NCBI RefSeq assembly: GCF_002878395.1
Contig: NC_061115.1
Span: forward strand, 153,541,714-153,605,713
Length of the DNA stretch: 64,000 bases
Origin: Capsicum annuum
Taxonomy: Eukaryota; Streptophyta; Magnoliopsida; Solanales; Solanaceae
Reading direction: 5' to 3'
Each line of letters starts with the position of its first letter. The first letter of the stretch is position 1. The translations under genes and the position numbers were made by a program. Below the pieces are notes generated by a model. The model was not told the DNA's origin and made no database searches. It saw only the letters and a program-made list of their open reading frames with translations. Of the stretch, positions 22,833 to 33,054 are shown in pieces.

Positions 22833-25289
22833 TGAATAAATTAAGAAACCTCGCTACTAAAGGCGTTAAAATCTTTTTTTTCCAAAAGCGGCAGTGGTAG
22901 TAAAAAGCGAATCACTAGTGGTAGAGGTACTTCAAGTAATAGATATACCCGTGTGTCTTCGCCTCCGGTACTGCTTGGTACACCTTTTGAGGAAGAAATA
23001 GGTGTAGGTGCTTACGATATGGATTATGTAGAAGCTCAGAAAAATTATGGTATAAAAGAAGAAAATAAAGTAGATGCGGTTAATTTAGACGAAGATGATG
23101 AAAATATTGGTGAGACACCCGCAGTGGGAAATGCTAACGTTAGATCTGAATCGGTTAATCTCCCTTACCGTCCTCCCCGTTCCCAAGAGATCGTAAAACA
23201 ACTAGTATTGCATGGTAATTTTTTGAATGTATATCAGATACTGAGGTGCAACAATAGTTGTCAACAAATATATAATCATAAAAGCGGAGGCAAGTAAGGG
23301 GGTACGGGTACGTTAATGAGACATATAGGTGATGCTCACAAAAGAGAGTTAAATATTGCACGAGGTGATGGGATGTTGGTGGGCCAACGTAAACTAGAAT
23401 GGACCCAACAACCAGTCAGGTAACAAAGAAGAAGAATAAATTGAGGGACCGGGAAGAAATAGCTAAAATAGTAATTGTGGGTTGTTTGCCTTTTAGTTTT
23501 CCTTCTTCTGATGCCTTTATTCATTATATTCAAGTAATTTATAATCATATGTTTAATGGTATTCCTAGAAGTACTTGTCGGTTTGATATTTTTAGTCTTC
23601 ATTCACAATATTATTTTTATTTATCAATATTGTTAAAAAATATTCAATGTAGATTGTCCCTAACTTCTGATCTTGGTCGTGCTGTAAATAAAAATGATTA
23701 TTTAACCGTTACTTGTCACTGGATGGATGGTAATTTTGTGATGCAAAAACGTATTCTTGCTTTTTTATATGATGAAGATCGTAAACATACTAGAGATTTT
23801 ATTGTTGATTCTATTGTTAAAGTTGCCGAATTTTATGGTATCGAAAATAAAATCTTATGTATTGCTTTTGATAATGCTTCTAACAATAAGACTGCTATAA
23901 AAAAAGTTAAAAATCTAAGCTATCTCCGTCATTGCCTGAAATTTTTCATATCAAGTGTGCATGTAATATATATAATTTAATTGTAAAAGATGGTCTTGAG
24001 TTTTTTGAGTTTTATATTGAAAAAATCCGCCTTGTTGTTGGTTTTATTCAAGGAAATAATCGTAGATCGAGAATTAGAGAATTTAAAGTTAAATGTCAAG
24101 AAAATGGACTTGCACCGATATTGATACCTGAGGAAATTGCTATTAGATGGATTCTACGTATGTTTTTTAAAAACTTGTTATAAATATAGAGTTCCTATTA
24201 CACTAGCTTTTAACCAATATTGCGGTTCATTTGCTGATTCTGCTGATTGCATGCTACATGATTCTGATTCGGTTGTAATTAATGATCTTGTTAAGTTTTT
24301 AGAAAAAATTTATGTAGCTACGGTTGAATTTTTCAGTGCTTATTATCCTACTGTCTGTAGTATTTTTGCATATATAGCCGATATTTCTGGTTTGCTCAAA
24401 AAATATAAAAATAAAGCAGATTATAAAAAAGTTGTTGGTGCCATGTTTACTAAATTTAAAAAATAAATTTCTGATTCCCCCTATTTACTTGGTTGGTACT
24501 ATGCTAAATCCGTACATGAAATATAATACTATGTGCCACTTTAGTACTATTATTTATGCTAACTTAGAAATAAATACTAACAATGATTCTGAACAAGTAC
24601 AACCTGATTTGTGGACGACTATGGGTGATACGAATGAATACATAGAAAAATTATATAATCACTATGCTGATTTAGTTGATTTAGTAGTACCTACAAATAT
24701 CAGTCCAACTGTCGCTCCTCATCCTCCCGAGGAGCCATCATCTTCTAAAAGGCCGGGACATAGTGGTTTTCCTAATTCCTTTTTTGATTTACCTTATTGG
24801 AACAGTGTTGATGACAGAACTTACACATCAACTTATCGGGAAGAGCTGAAATATTATCTTCGTTCGCCACCAGAGGATCGAAGACGACGGATCAACATGT
24901 TGGATTGGTGGAGGAGTAATGAAACACAATATCATGTGCTTTCAAGATTAACTAGAGATATCTTAAATGTTCCAATGTCAATCGTTGCATCAGAGAGCAC
25001 CTTTAGTTAAAGACGACAGTATCTTGGAGACAACCGACACTCATTGGGAAGCAATACAATGAATTTTCTAGTTTGCCTCAGAGATTGGATTAGAGCGGAA
25101 AGAAGAAACCAAGGAATGGAGCTAGAGCCGAATGACGAGCAGAAACTTGAAGAAATTATGTCTTCACGGGAGAACTCAGCAGAATCAAGTCCAATGCATG
25201 GTTTTACCGCCGTTGACTTTGACTATCCTATGCAAGTTCCCGTTAATATTAACATGAATGAGTTGAAAAAAATGATGCATAATTTGTAG
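22833..25289 (+). pseudogene. hAT transposase (BED finger, RNase-H-like core, hATC), broken
   Basis: The likely start is ATG at 22833; a frameshift in the T8 run near 22873 moves the reading to the frame open through 22953-23297. Domains in order: acidic N-terminal part, BED zinc finger (C-N-N-S-C at 23246 with G-T-G-T-L-M-R-H-I-G-D-A-H further on, split by a stop near 23295), catalytic core with L-T-S-D-L (23661) and A-F-D-N-A-S-N-N (23870), a DUF4413-like region with M-K-Y-N-T-M (24510), and the hATC dimerisation domain with P-Y-W-N-S-V, R-L-T-R-D-I-L-N-V-P and A-S-E-S-T-F-S (24790-25008), continuing in another frame to 25289. At least four frame changes or stops interrupt it. The family cuts and pastes elements with CCGG-type ends like those nearby. 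It resembles RICESLEEPER-type proteins. Confidence 0.88.
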
Positions 25290-25489
25290 ATTTTTCATTC
25301 ATGTAAATTGTAAATTTTGGATCATTTCGCAATCAATAAAATTCAACATTCATTCACTCCTTAGTCCTTACTTTGCATTTTTTTTATTTAATGATTTAAA
25401 TTAAATTTCTAGTTTAAATTATAAACTGACTTCTAATATATTATTAATTTACTACCAAGTATTATTATTTTATTATATTAAGTAGAATA

Positions 25490-25823
25490 TGTTTTGTATA
25501 TTTGTGTATATATCTTCTATAAATGTGTATATTTGATGTATATATGTGTATATGTTTTATAAATTGTATATATATTGTAGTATATATATATATATATATA
25601 TTCTATAGACGTGTATATTTAACGTATACATGTGTATATGTTTTATAAATTAGTATATAACTATATATATATATATATATGTATGTATATTGTAATGTAT
25701 ATATATTGTATTATATGTTATTTAAAGTAGTAGATATACATTGAATAGAGCGTATATATGTGAATATATCTTCTATAAACATGTATATTTAACGTATACA
25801 TGTGTATATATTTTATAAATTAG

Positions 25824-25865
<42 letters not shown>

Positions 25866-26064
25866 AATGTATATATACTGTAGTATATTTTATTTAAAGT
25901 AGTACATATACATTGAATGGTGCGTATATATGTGTATATATCTTCTATAGACGTGTATATTTAATGTATATAAGTGTATATGTTTTATAAATTAGTATAT
26001 ATATATATATATATATTGTAATGTATATATATTGTGGTATATTTTATTTAAAGTAGTACATATA
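25490..26064. repeat. Minisatellite of hAT element 2, with (TA)n tracts
   Basis: Units containing 'cttctatagacgtgtatatt' and 'gtatatgttttataaattag' recur about every 180 bases. (TA)n runs occur near 25577, 25663 and 25834. Clearly related to the array at 18730-20085. Confidence 0.85.
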
Positions 26065-28586
26065 TGTAATACCCGCATTTTTTCTTAACTCAAAAATCAT
26101 CTCAAGGATGTTAGAACTTACTTTGAAATAAGAATTTATTCTTATACATGAGGTATTTCCATAATTTTCACTTCTTATCACGTGGGAAATTGAATAATCT
26201 TTCCATCAATATATAATTCGCCCAAATCCGACACTCGGGTGAAGAGTTAGAGTCTTTTTAGTAAGACAGTGTTTGACCTGAGTTGCGGAGATAGCTCAAA
26301 TGGTAATTGTCAAATTCCAGTGTTGCTCCACAATACTGGCACGTCGCGCCAAACTTCCAGGTGATAGACAAGGTGGCAACGCAATAGCTCCGTGTCGCTC
26401 CACTGTGCAGTTTTCCAATTATCAATTTCCAGTGACACGACGTGATAACGCCATGTCACGCCAAGGGCCCAACTCAGAAAATTTTACTGAAAATTTTATT
26501 ATGTGTCCAGGGTTCAAAAGGGTCAATTTTCCCCCTATATAAGCTTCCAAACACGGGATTTAGCCCTTATTCATCCAAAATATTGATGTTTTTCTCAAAT
26601 ACTCTCAAGAACTCAAGCTAGGGTTTTCATAGAAGGTCTAATTTCAAAAAGGTTTCACCATCAATCTTCACAAAATCATGATCTAAGATATGCATAGTGT
26701 TCACTCATGGACTCCTTTCATCCATGAGTCCAAGAATCCTTTTTAACTATAAGTTATGGATTTTCTTTATGTTTTCATGCTTTGTATGTTCTCTTTCATA
26801 TTGATAAATGAGGAATTGATTTCTATTCCATGATTTGATGATAAGTTCCATGTGGATTGATTAGTATAGATAGAGATTTATGAAATCTCATGACTAAAAC
26901 CTTGTATGATGGAATTGGAATTGAAGCATGCTGTTTCATTATTGTATAATGTGCTTTACATGTACTATGCCTACAATATGTTTGAGTAAATGCCTAGATG
27001 AAGGAAATTGTCTAACTAGCATGATATCATGAAATCCCCATGTATGTACAAGTTTATGCCTATTACATGTTTGATGAAAGGCTTCTATGAATGCAGTATG
27101 TATTATGATGTTAGTCAAGTCTTTAAGTAAATCATGCTATGTCAATTTCCTTCTATCGAGTCCTGGGGGGTACTTGTACCCAAAATATTAGTTGTGTGCG
27201 TAGATCCATGTCATGTTTTCACGATACTCTCAGTCAAGCTATGAACTCTTAGACTTCAGATAGTCTTATGACTCAGGAAAAATCTTCATGATCTCATGAC
27301 TCAGTCAGTTGTCAGATATCAGTAGTATTTTGTTAGCCACGAAAATTCAGTAACTCAGTCCATGCTCAGCTCAGTTCAGTAACTTATGTTCAATGTCCAT
27401 TCAGATGGGAGTAGGAATTAGCACCGAGTGAACCCAAGGATGGGGACTCACCTGTTATACGAGGGTGTGATTCTTAGAAGCAATCCTTGTGTTCTAGAAC
27501 TATATAACCAGCATAGGTTGAGACATCGTAGCCTTTTATATGAGGGTAGATGAGGTGGCTTAACCTGTTATGTAAGGGTTCCCACCGATCTCGCTAGAGT
27601 TACCTGTTGTATGAGGGTTACTCGCGTGTTGTCCTTACCAGAGGCGCAGTATTGACACCCTTCTAATTAGGACATAGATTGGACCCCAGCTTAGCTTTTA
27701 TAGCACTTTTGGGGCATGCCAGTTAGATACTACTTCCCACAGTTTCATGTTACAGAATCAGGACTGTCAGATACAGTCAATCAGTCTCAGTAATAGAACT
27801 CAGATAGTTCTTCAGATTTTAGGACTATCAGACATAGTCAACTCAGATATAGTATGGAACTCAGATAGTTCTATCAGATTTAGGACTGTCAGACACAGTC
27901 ACCCATGTTATTAGTTATATTATAATACAGTCATTTATGTTATCAGTTATGTCATGTTATCAATATACAAACTCTGAAATCACAAAATCACGTTGTCAGT
28001 TACAGTTACGTATTTATGCATATATTCTCATGTTTATGTTAGACAGTCAGTTAGCATTATTCATGCATATGAACCATTTCATATAGCCTACCTTATTGTA
28101 TACTCAGTACATATGTACTGACGTATTTGCACTATGGTGATTTCTTTTTATGTTACACTATAGGTTCAGAGACACGAGTTTCAGATCAGCAGTAGATTCC
28201 AAATTCAGCAATCAGAGTAGAAGTGAGTCCTCATCCTTCGAGGACATAATAATTTTCTAGTATCTCATTAATTAGCTTATTAGTTAGAGTTAGTTAGGGA
28301 CATGTCCCATCAACTCCTTATTCAAATTCTTCAAACATGCAGACTAGATACAGACTACCATGTTTTAGACTTTAGTTTTGTTTTGGGTATTCTATTACCC
28401 CACACAGATGTTATGATATTCCGTTATGTTCATGATCGAACCTTATGGCCTTTCAGTGCATGTTTCTGCATTATTATGTTATCTCATACAGTATACAGGT
28501 ATTGATATCAGTTATGGGTTAGGTTGTGGTCCTTCGAGGTCATAAACACCGTGTAGAATTTTGGTTCAGCAAATCGGGTCGTTACA
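26065..28586 (+). mobile_element. 5' LTR, chromovirus element B (2522 bp)
   Basis: It starts TGTAATACCCGC inside the hAT minisatellite and ends GTCGTTACA four bases before a PBS. A TATA-like 'ctatataagc' lies at 26534-26543, so U3/R should divide near 26565. The downstream partner is 33055-35607. The two differ by around a tenth of positions upstream of the TATA box but are identical over 26556-27093. Confidence 0.92.
26534..26543 (+). promoter_or_regulatory. TATA box candidate in LTR of element B
   Basis: CTATATAAGC, also conserved in the 3' LTR near 33535. It would place transcription start near 26565, at the left edge of the identical tract. Confidence 0.6.
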
Positions 28587-28590
28587 AACT

Positions 28591-28603
28591 TGGTATCAGA
28601 GCC
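28591..28603 (+). promoter_or_regulatory. Primer binding site (initiator tRNA-Met), element B
   Basis: TGGTATCAGAGCC follows the LTR end after AACT. Confidence 0.93.
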
Positions 28604-28807
28604 TAAGGTTCAATAGAGTCCTAGGAAGTTTGAAAGCCACATTCAGTAGAGTCTTGTACATGGGTTTGTTGCGCGTCAAATTTATGTGCAAGAGGCTATG
28701 AGATATTTTGGAACAGTTTCCCTTCTTTCAGTATTCATGTCGTACCAGTGAGCATAATCACAAGTTAGTCTCTCAGTCTAATCCGCTCCTTCTCTTTATT
28801 TCAGAAT

Positions 28808-29322
28808 ATGCCTTCTAAGAGAAGAAATCAGTCAGCCCCTCAGCCTGAAGAACCTTTGGGCGATCATGTTTCTCATGCGGAGCTCAGGATCACATTTACC
28901 ACTCTTTCTCAACCAGTCGCTGCTCATAATGAATGGCCAACAGTTGTTCTGGACAACTCAGTGGCCAACTCAGTTGCAGCGAGGATTCGAGACTTCATCC
29001 GAATGAATCCTCCAACCTTCCTCGGGTCTAAGGTAGATGAAAACCCTCAGGAATTCTTAGATCAAGTTCAGAAAATAACAGATGCCATGGGGGTGACTAC
29101 TATTGAGAGTGCTGAGCTAGTTGCATACCAGTTGCAGGATGTGGCTCATGCTTGGTTCAAACAATGAAAGTCTGAAAGATCATATGATACATGTTCTATA
29201 GAGTGGGAGGAGTTTGTCACTGCATTCTTAGATAGATTCTTTCCTCAAGAGCTTAGAGAAGCCAAGGTGCTACTGGTACGTTACAGATCTTTTATGTGCA
29301 TGTTTACGCTTTGCTAGATCCA
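28808..29322 (+). pseudogene. Chromovirus gag, N-terminal part, element B
   Basis: ATG at 28808 opens a frame typical of plant chromovirus gag: a polar N-terminus (P-S-K-R-R-N-Q), then N-P-P-T-F-L-G and E-F-L-D-Q-V, with V-A-Y-Q-L-Q-D-V-A-H-A-W-F closing the first stretch. TGA at 29165-29167 stands where Trp is usual. The same frame then resumes (E-E-F-V-T-A-F-L-D-R-F-F-P) until about 29270, where sequence jumps directly to the protease region. The C-terminal half of gag with its zinc knuckle is deleted; the tandem second copy at 35830 still has part of it. Confidence 0.9.
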
Positions 29323-29544
29323 GGAGCTTTCTTTTCTTTCGTTACTCCTTATATAGCAGTTGATTTTGGAATCAGTCCCAAAATTCTAGCAGAGCCCTTT
29401 TCAGTTTGTACCCTAGTGGGTAAAACTATCATAGCCAGGCGGGTATACAGGAACTGCCCGATTATGATATTTCAGAAAGTCACTTCAGTAGACTTAGTCA
29501 AATTAGAGATGACTGATTTTGATGTCATTATCAGCATAGATTAG
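29296..29544 (+). pseudogene. Chromovirus aspartic protease, element B
   Basis: The frame reads L-L-D-P-G-A-F-F-S-F-V near its start: the active-site triplet is D-P-G, the usual form in this plant lineage, followed by V-D-F-G-I. It ends at TAG 29542-29544 after D-V-I-I-S-I-D, where family members continue to M-D-W-L. It would process the Gag-Pol polyprotein. Confidence 0.85.
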
Positions 29545-29885
29545 CTTCATTCCTGCTATTCCACAGTCGACTGTAGAAATAGAATAGTTCAGTTTCAGTT
29601 CCCAAATAAACCCGTCCTAGAGTGGAAGGGTAACGTATCTGCTTTCAGGGGTAAACTTGATTCCTACCTCCGGGCAAGGAAAATGATATGTAAGGGATTG
29701 CTTATCATCTAGTTCATATTAGATATTCCTGTTCCGAGATTCCTAGTCTTGAATTATTTCCAATTGTAAGTGAATATTCAGATGTCTTTCCTGAAGATCT
29801 TCCAGGAATTCCTCCCAAAAGGTAAATAGACTTTAATATTGATCTTCTTTCAGACACTCAGCCTATCTCTATTCCTCCATATAGA

Positions 29886-30680
29886 ATGGCACCAACAGAA
29901 CTTAAAGAACTGAAAGACCAGTTGAAGGATCTCTTAGATAAGGGATTCATCAGAACCAGCATTTCCCCGTGGGGCACACCAGTCTTATTCATGCGCAAGA
30001 AAGATGGTTCACTTAGAATATTTATAGATTACCGTCAACTCAATAAAGTCACGATCAAGAACAAGTATCCTCTTCCCAGAATCGATGACTTATTTGACCA
30101 ACTTTCGGGTGCCAGTTATTTATTTAAGATAGACCTCATATCCCGCTATCATCAGCTTAGAGTTAAAGAATGTGACATCCCGAATACAGCTTTCCATATG
30201 TGGTATGGTCACTTCGAATTTCTAGTCATGTTATTTGGTCTTACCAACGTCCCAGCCGCTTTCATGGACTTGATGAACCGCGGGTTCAAGCAGTACTTGG
30301 ACATGTTCATCTTAGTCTTCATAGATGATATTCTGGTCTATTCCTACACTGAGCGCGATCATGCAGACCATCTCAGAATAGTACTTCAGACTCTTAGAGA
30401 TCATCAGTTATTCGCCAAATTCAATAAGTTCAAATTTTAGTTAAAATATATAGCATTCCTTGGCCATATTATTTCCGGTAGTGGCATTAGAGTAGATCCT
30501 CAAAAGACCGAAGCAGTAAGAAACTGTCCTCGCCCTGTTTCTCCATCAGATATCAGGAGTTTCTTGGGTTTGGCTGGCTATTATAGATGATTTGTTGAGG
30601 CATTTTCTTCTATTGCATCTCTTATGTCCATATTGACTCAGAAGAAGGTCAAGTTCAGTGGTCAAATTCATGCGAGAAGA
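29886..30680 (+). pseudogene. Chromovirus reverse transcriptase, element B
   Basis: The frame from 29886 holds the RT palm and fingers: [15 protein letters not shown], then [11 protein letters not shown], and the polymerase box F-I-D-D-I-L-V-Y-S at about 30317-30343. A TAG at 30438-30440 replaces a Trp. Reading resumes for the RT-RNase H connection (F-L-G-H, then S-F-L-G-L-A-G-Y-Y-R near 30570) with a TGA at the position of the next Arg. The sequence type is that of Del/Tekay chromoviruses. Confidence 0.92.
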
Positions 30681-30691
30681 ATTTTCAGGAA

Positions 30692-31120
30692 TTGAAGACT
30701 CAACTTACCTCAACTCCAATTCTAGCTCTTCCAGATAGTTCAGATGGTTTTGTAGTTTATTGTGATGCATATAGAGTGGGTTTAGGTTGTGTCCTCATGC
30801 AGCATAGTAAGTTCATATCCTACGCCTCCAGACAGCTTAAATCCCATGAAAAGAGTTATCCTACTCATGATCTTGAGTTAGCAGCCGTAGTCTTTGCCTT
30901 AAAGATTTAGAGGCATTATCTCTATGGATTTCATGTAGACGTCTTCACAGATCATAAGATCCTTCGGTATGTCTTTTCTAAAAAAGATCTCAATCTTCGT
31001 CAGAGAAGGTGGTTAGAGCTCTTGAAAGGTTATGACATGAAGGTCCTCTATCATCCAGGCAAGGCCAACATAGTGGCCGACACTCTCAGTAGACAGTCCA
31101 TGGGTAGTATTTCTCAGGTT
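30692..31120 (+). pseudogene. Chromovirus RNase H, element B
   Basis: From 30692 the frame contains [14 protein letters not shown] (first catalytic Asp present), S-Y-P-T-H-D-L-E-L with the catalytic Glu, and after a TAG at 30908-30910 (Trp expected) the D-H-K-I-L and V-A-D-T-L-S-R blocks. It would remove RNA from the RNA-DNA hybrid during reverse transcription. Confidence 0.9.
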
Positions 31121-32500
31121 TATAATAGTAAGAAGAAGTTAGTCCAAGAAGTCCACCAGCTTGCCAGACTAGGAGTACGCTTAGTCGACTCTTCAGAGGG
31201 CGGTGTATGTATTCAAAGCAATTCAGAATCATCTTTAGTTTCTGAGGTGAAAGAAAAGCAAGATAAGGATCCTAGCCTTGTCAAGCTAAAAGAGTCAGTT
31301 TAGAATCAGAAAATAGAGGCTTTCTCCCAAAGGGAAGATGGAGTTCTTTATTGTCAGGGTCGTCTCTGTGTTTCAGACATAGATGACTTAAGGCAGCGAA
31401 TTCTTGTAGAAGCGCATGGTGCACGCTACTCTATTTATCTAGGGGCCACTAAGATGTACCGCAATTTGCGAGAAATCTATTGGTGGAGTGGGATGAAAAG
31501 TGATGTTGTAGAGTTTGTGGCTAAGTGCTCTACATGTCAGCAAGCTAAGATAGAGTATTAGAAGCCTAGTAGTCCTATGCAGGAGTTCAGTATTCCTACT
31601 TGGAAGTGGGAAGTTGTGAACATGGACTCATGACGGGTTTGCCTCAAACTCGTCGTCAGCATGATTCAATCTGGGTCATTATAGATAGAATGACCTAATC
31701 AGCTTTTTTTCTTCCAGTTCATACCTCTTATTCAGCCGAGGATTATGCCAAGCTCTACATCAAGGAGATGGTCAGATTGCACGGTGTTCCATTGAATCTT
31801 AGACAGAGGTACTCAGTTCACATCTTATTTTTGGAAAGCATTCCAAAGGGGTCTTGGTACCCAAGTCCATCTCAGTACAACCTTTCATCCTCAGACAGAT
31901 GGTCAAGTAGAAAGGACCATTCATAATTTAGAAGATATGCTAAGGGCGTGTGTAATTGATTTCAAGGGTAGTTGGGATGACCACTTTCCTTTGATTGAAT
32001 TTGCATACAACAATAGCTATTATTCTAGTATTCAGATGGCTCCATTCGAAGCTCTCTATAGTAGGAGATGTAGATCTCCAATCGTTTGGTTAAAAGTTAG
32101 TGAGGCCTCAGTCATAGGTCCTGACTTAGTATTTGATGCCTTAGAGAAAGTTCAGTTAATTAGAGAGACTCTGGGATGCTCAGAGCCGACAGAAGTTTTA
32201 TGCAAATATTCGTAGAAAGGATCTCAAGTTCAAGATTGGTGACTATGTCTACCTTAAGATCTCTCCTATGAAGGGAGTGAAGAGATTCGGCAAGAAGGGA
32301 AAACTCAGTCCCCGATATGTCGGTCCCTTCAAGATTCTCAGTCTATTTGGCAAGGTAACTTATGAGCTCGAATTGCCTTAAGATCTAGCCTCAGTTCATT
32401 CAGTCTTTTATGTCTCTTTGTTCAAGAAGTGCATAGGTGACCCACCAGTCGTAGTACCTATTCAGAGCATCGATGTTCAGAACAGCCTCTCTTATGAAGA
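31121..32500 (+). pseudogene. Chromovirus integrase, element B
   Basis: The zinc-binding part is seen at about 31400-31550 (H-G-A-R-Y-S, then C-S-T-C-Q-Q-A-K). The catalytic core follows in pieces: T-G-L-P-Q-T near 31633, D-R-M-T at 31686, then a T-T-F-H-P-Q-T-D-G-Q-V-E-R block near 31880, and from 31937 an open stretch ending N-N-S-Y-Y-S-S-I-Q-M-A-P-F-E-A-L-Y. The C-terminal part (S-P-R-Y-V-G-P-F) is at 32305. Stops at several places and a small indel around 31625 destroy the frame. Confidence 0.9.
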
Positions 32501-32690
32501 GATTCCAGTCGAAATCCTAGACTATTATACTCATAGATTGAGGAACAAAAAAGTCCTTCTAGTTAAAGTTCTTTGGCGAAATTAGTCCATCGAGGGAGCT
32601 GCTTGGGAAGCAGAAGAAAATATGCGTATCAAGTACCCTCACCTCTTCCCCGCCAACTTAGATAAATCTCAAGGTAACAGCTCTCCTTAA
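32500..32690 (+). pseudogene. Integrase C-terminal chromodomain, element B
   Basis: After S-L-F-K-K-C the reading gives E-I-P-V-E-I-L-D, R-L-R-N-K-K-V, V-K-V-L-W-R-N, then TAG, then E-G-A-A-W-E-A-E and Y-P-H-L-F. This is the chromodomain tail that directs chromoviruses to marked chromatin. It places element B among Ty3/gypsy chromoviruses. Confidence 0.88.
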
Positions 32691-33040
32691 GCTTACTCAG
32701 TTTCACGATTAGTATACATCACTAACTTAGTATTCAGTCTCATATTCATGTTCCCATGATAAACTTGGTATCAAGTACCACCGCATATTCAGTCATGCAT
32801 TCATGTATCAGATCAGTTATATAGTTATACATCATACATGCATTCTCATTGTGAGAAAACTATGTTCTTCAAAACTTTCAATTATGCATTTATGAATCAG
32901 TTACGCATGCATCAGATATGCATGTTTAGTATGTTATATTCAGCTTGTCAGTCACGTCCATTATGAAATCATGTTCCAGTTATTCATGTTCAGCTCATTT
33001 TTTCCCCTCTCAGTCAGTCTCATTTGAGGATGAATGTTCT

Positions 33041-33054
33041 CAAAGAGGAGATAT
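33041..33054 (+). promoter_or_regulatory. Polypurine tract, element B
   Basis: CAAAGAGGAGATAT directly precedes the 3' LTR. Confidence 0.85.

Larger units (their letters stand above)
22168..26064 (+). mobile_element. Formerly autonomous hAT element, 3' end lost
   Basis: The left end at about 22168 (ctgtcagacgggtcagg) and the next 200 bp of CCGG-rich sequence match the left end of the hAT element at 18577. A transposase pseudogene (22833-25289) and a minisatellite of the same unit type as in the smaller element follow. At 26065 a gypsy LTR begins, and no hAT right terminus is visible after that retroelement cluster, so the right end is missing, deleted or far away. The relation of this copy to 18577-20326 is like autonomous parent to defective derivative. 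Confidence 0.8.

Noticed and set aside
23336..23602. 88-codon frame on the minus strand
   Set aside because: It is opposite to the hAT transposase and has no recognisable domain.
26300..26542. 80-codon plus-strand frame in the LTR of element B
   Set aside because: It lies in the U3 of the LTR and is not preserved in the 3' LTR, which has only a shorter different frame.
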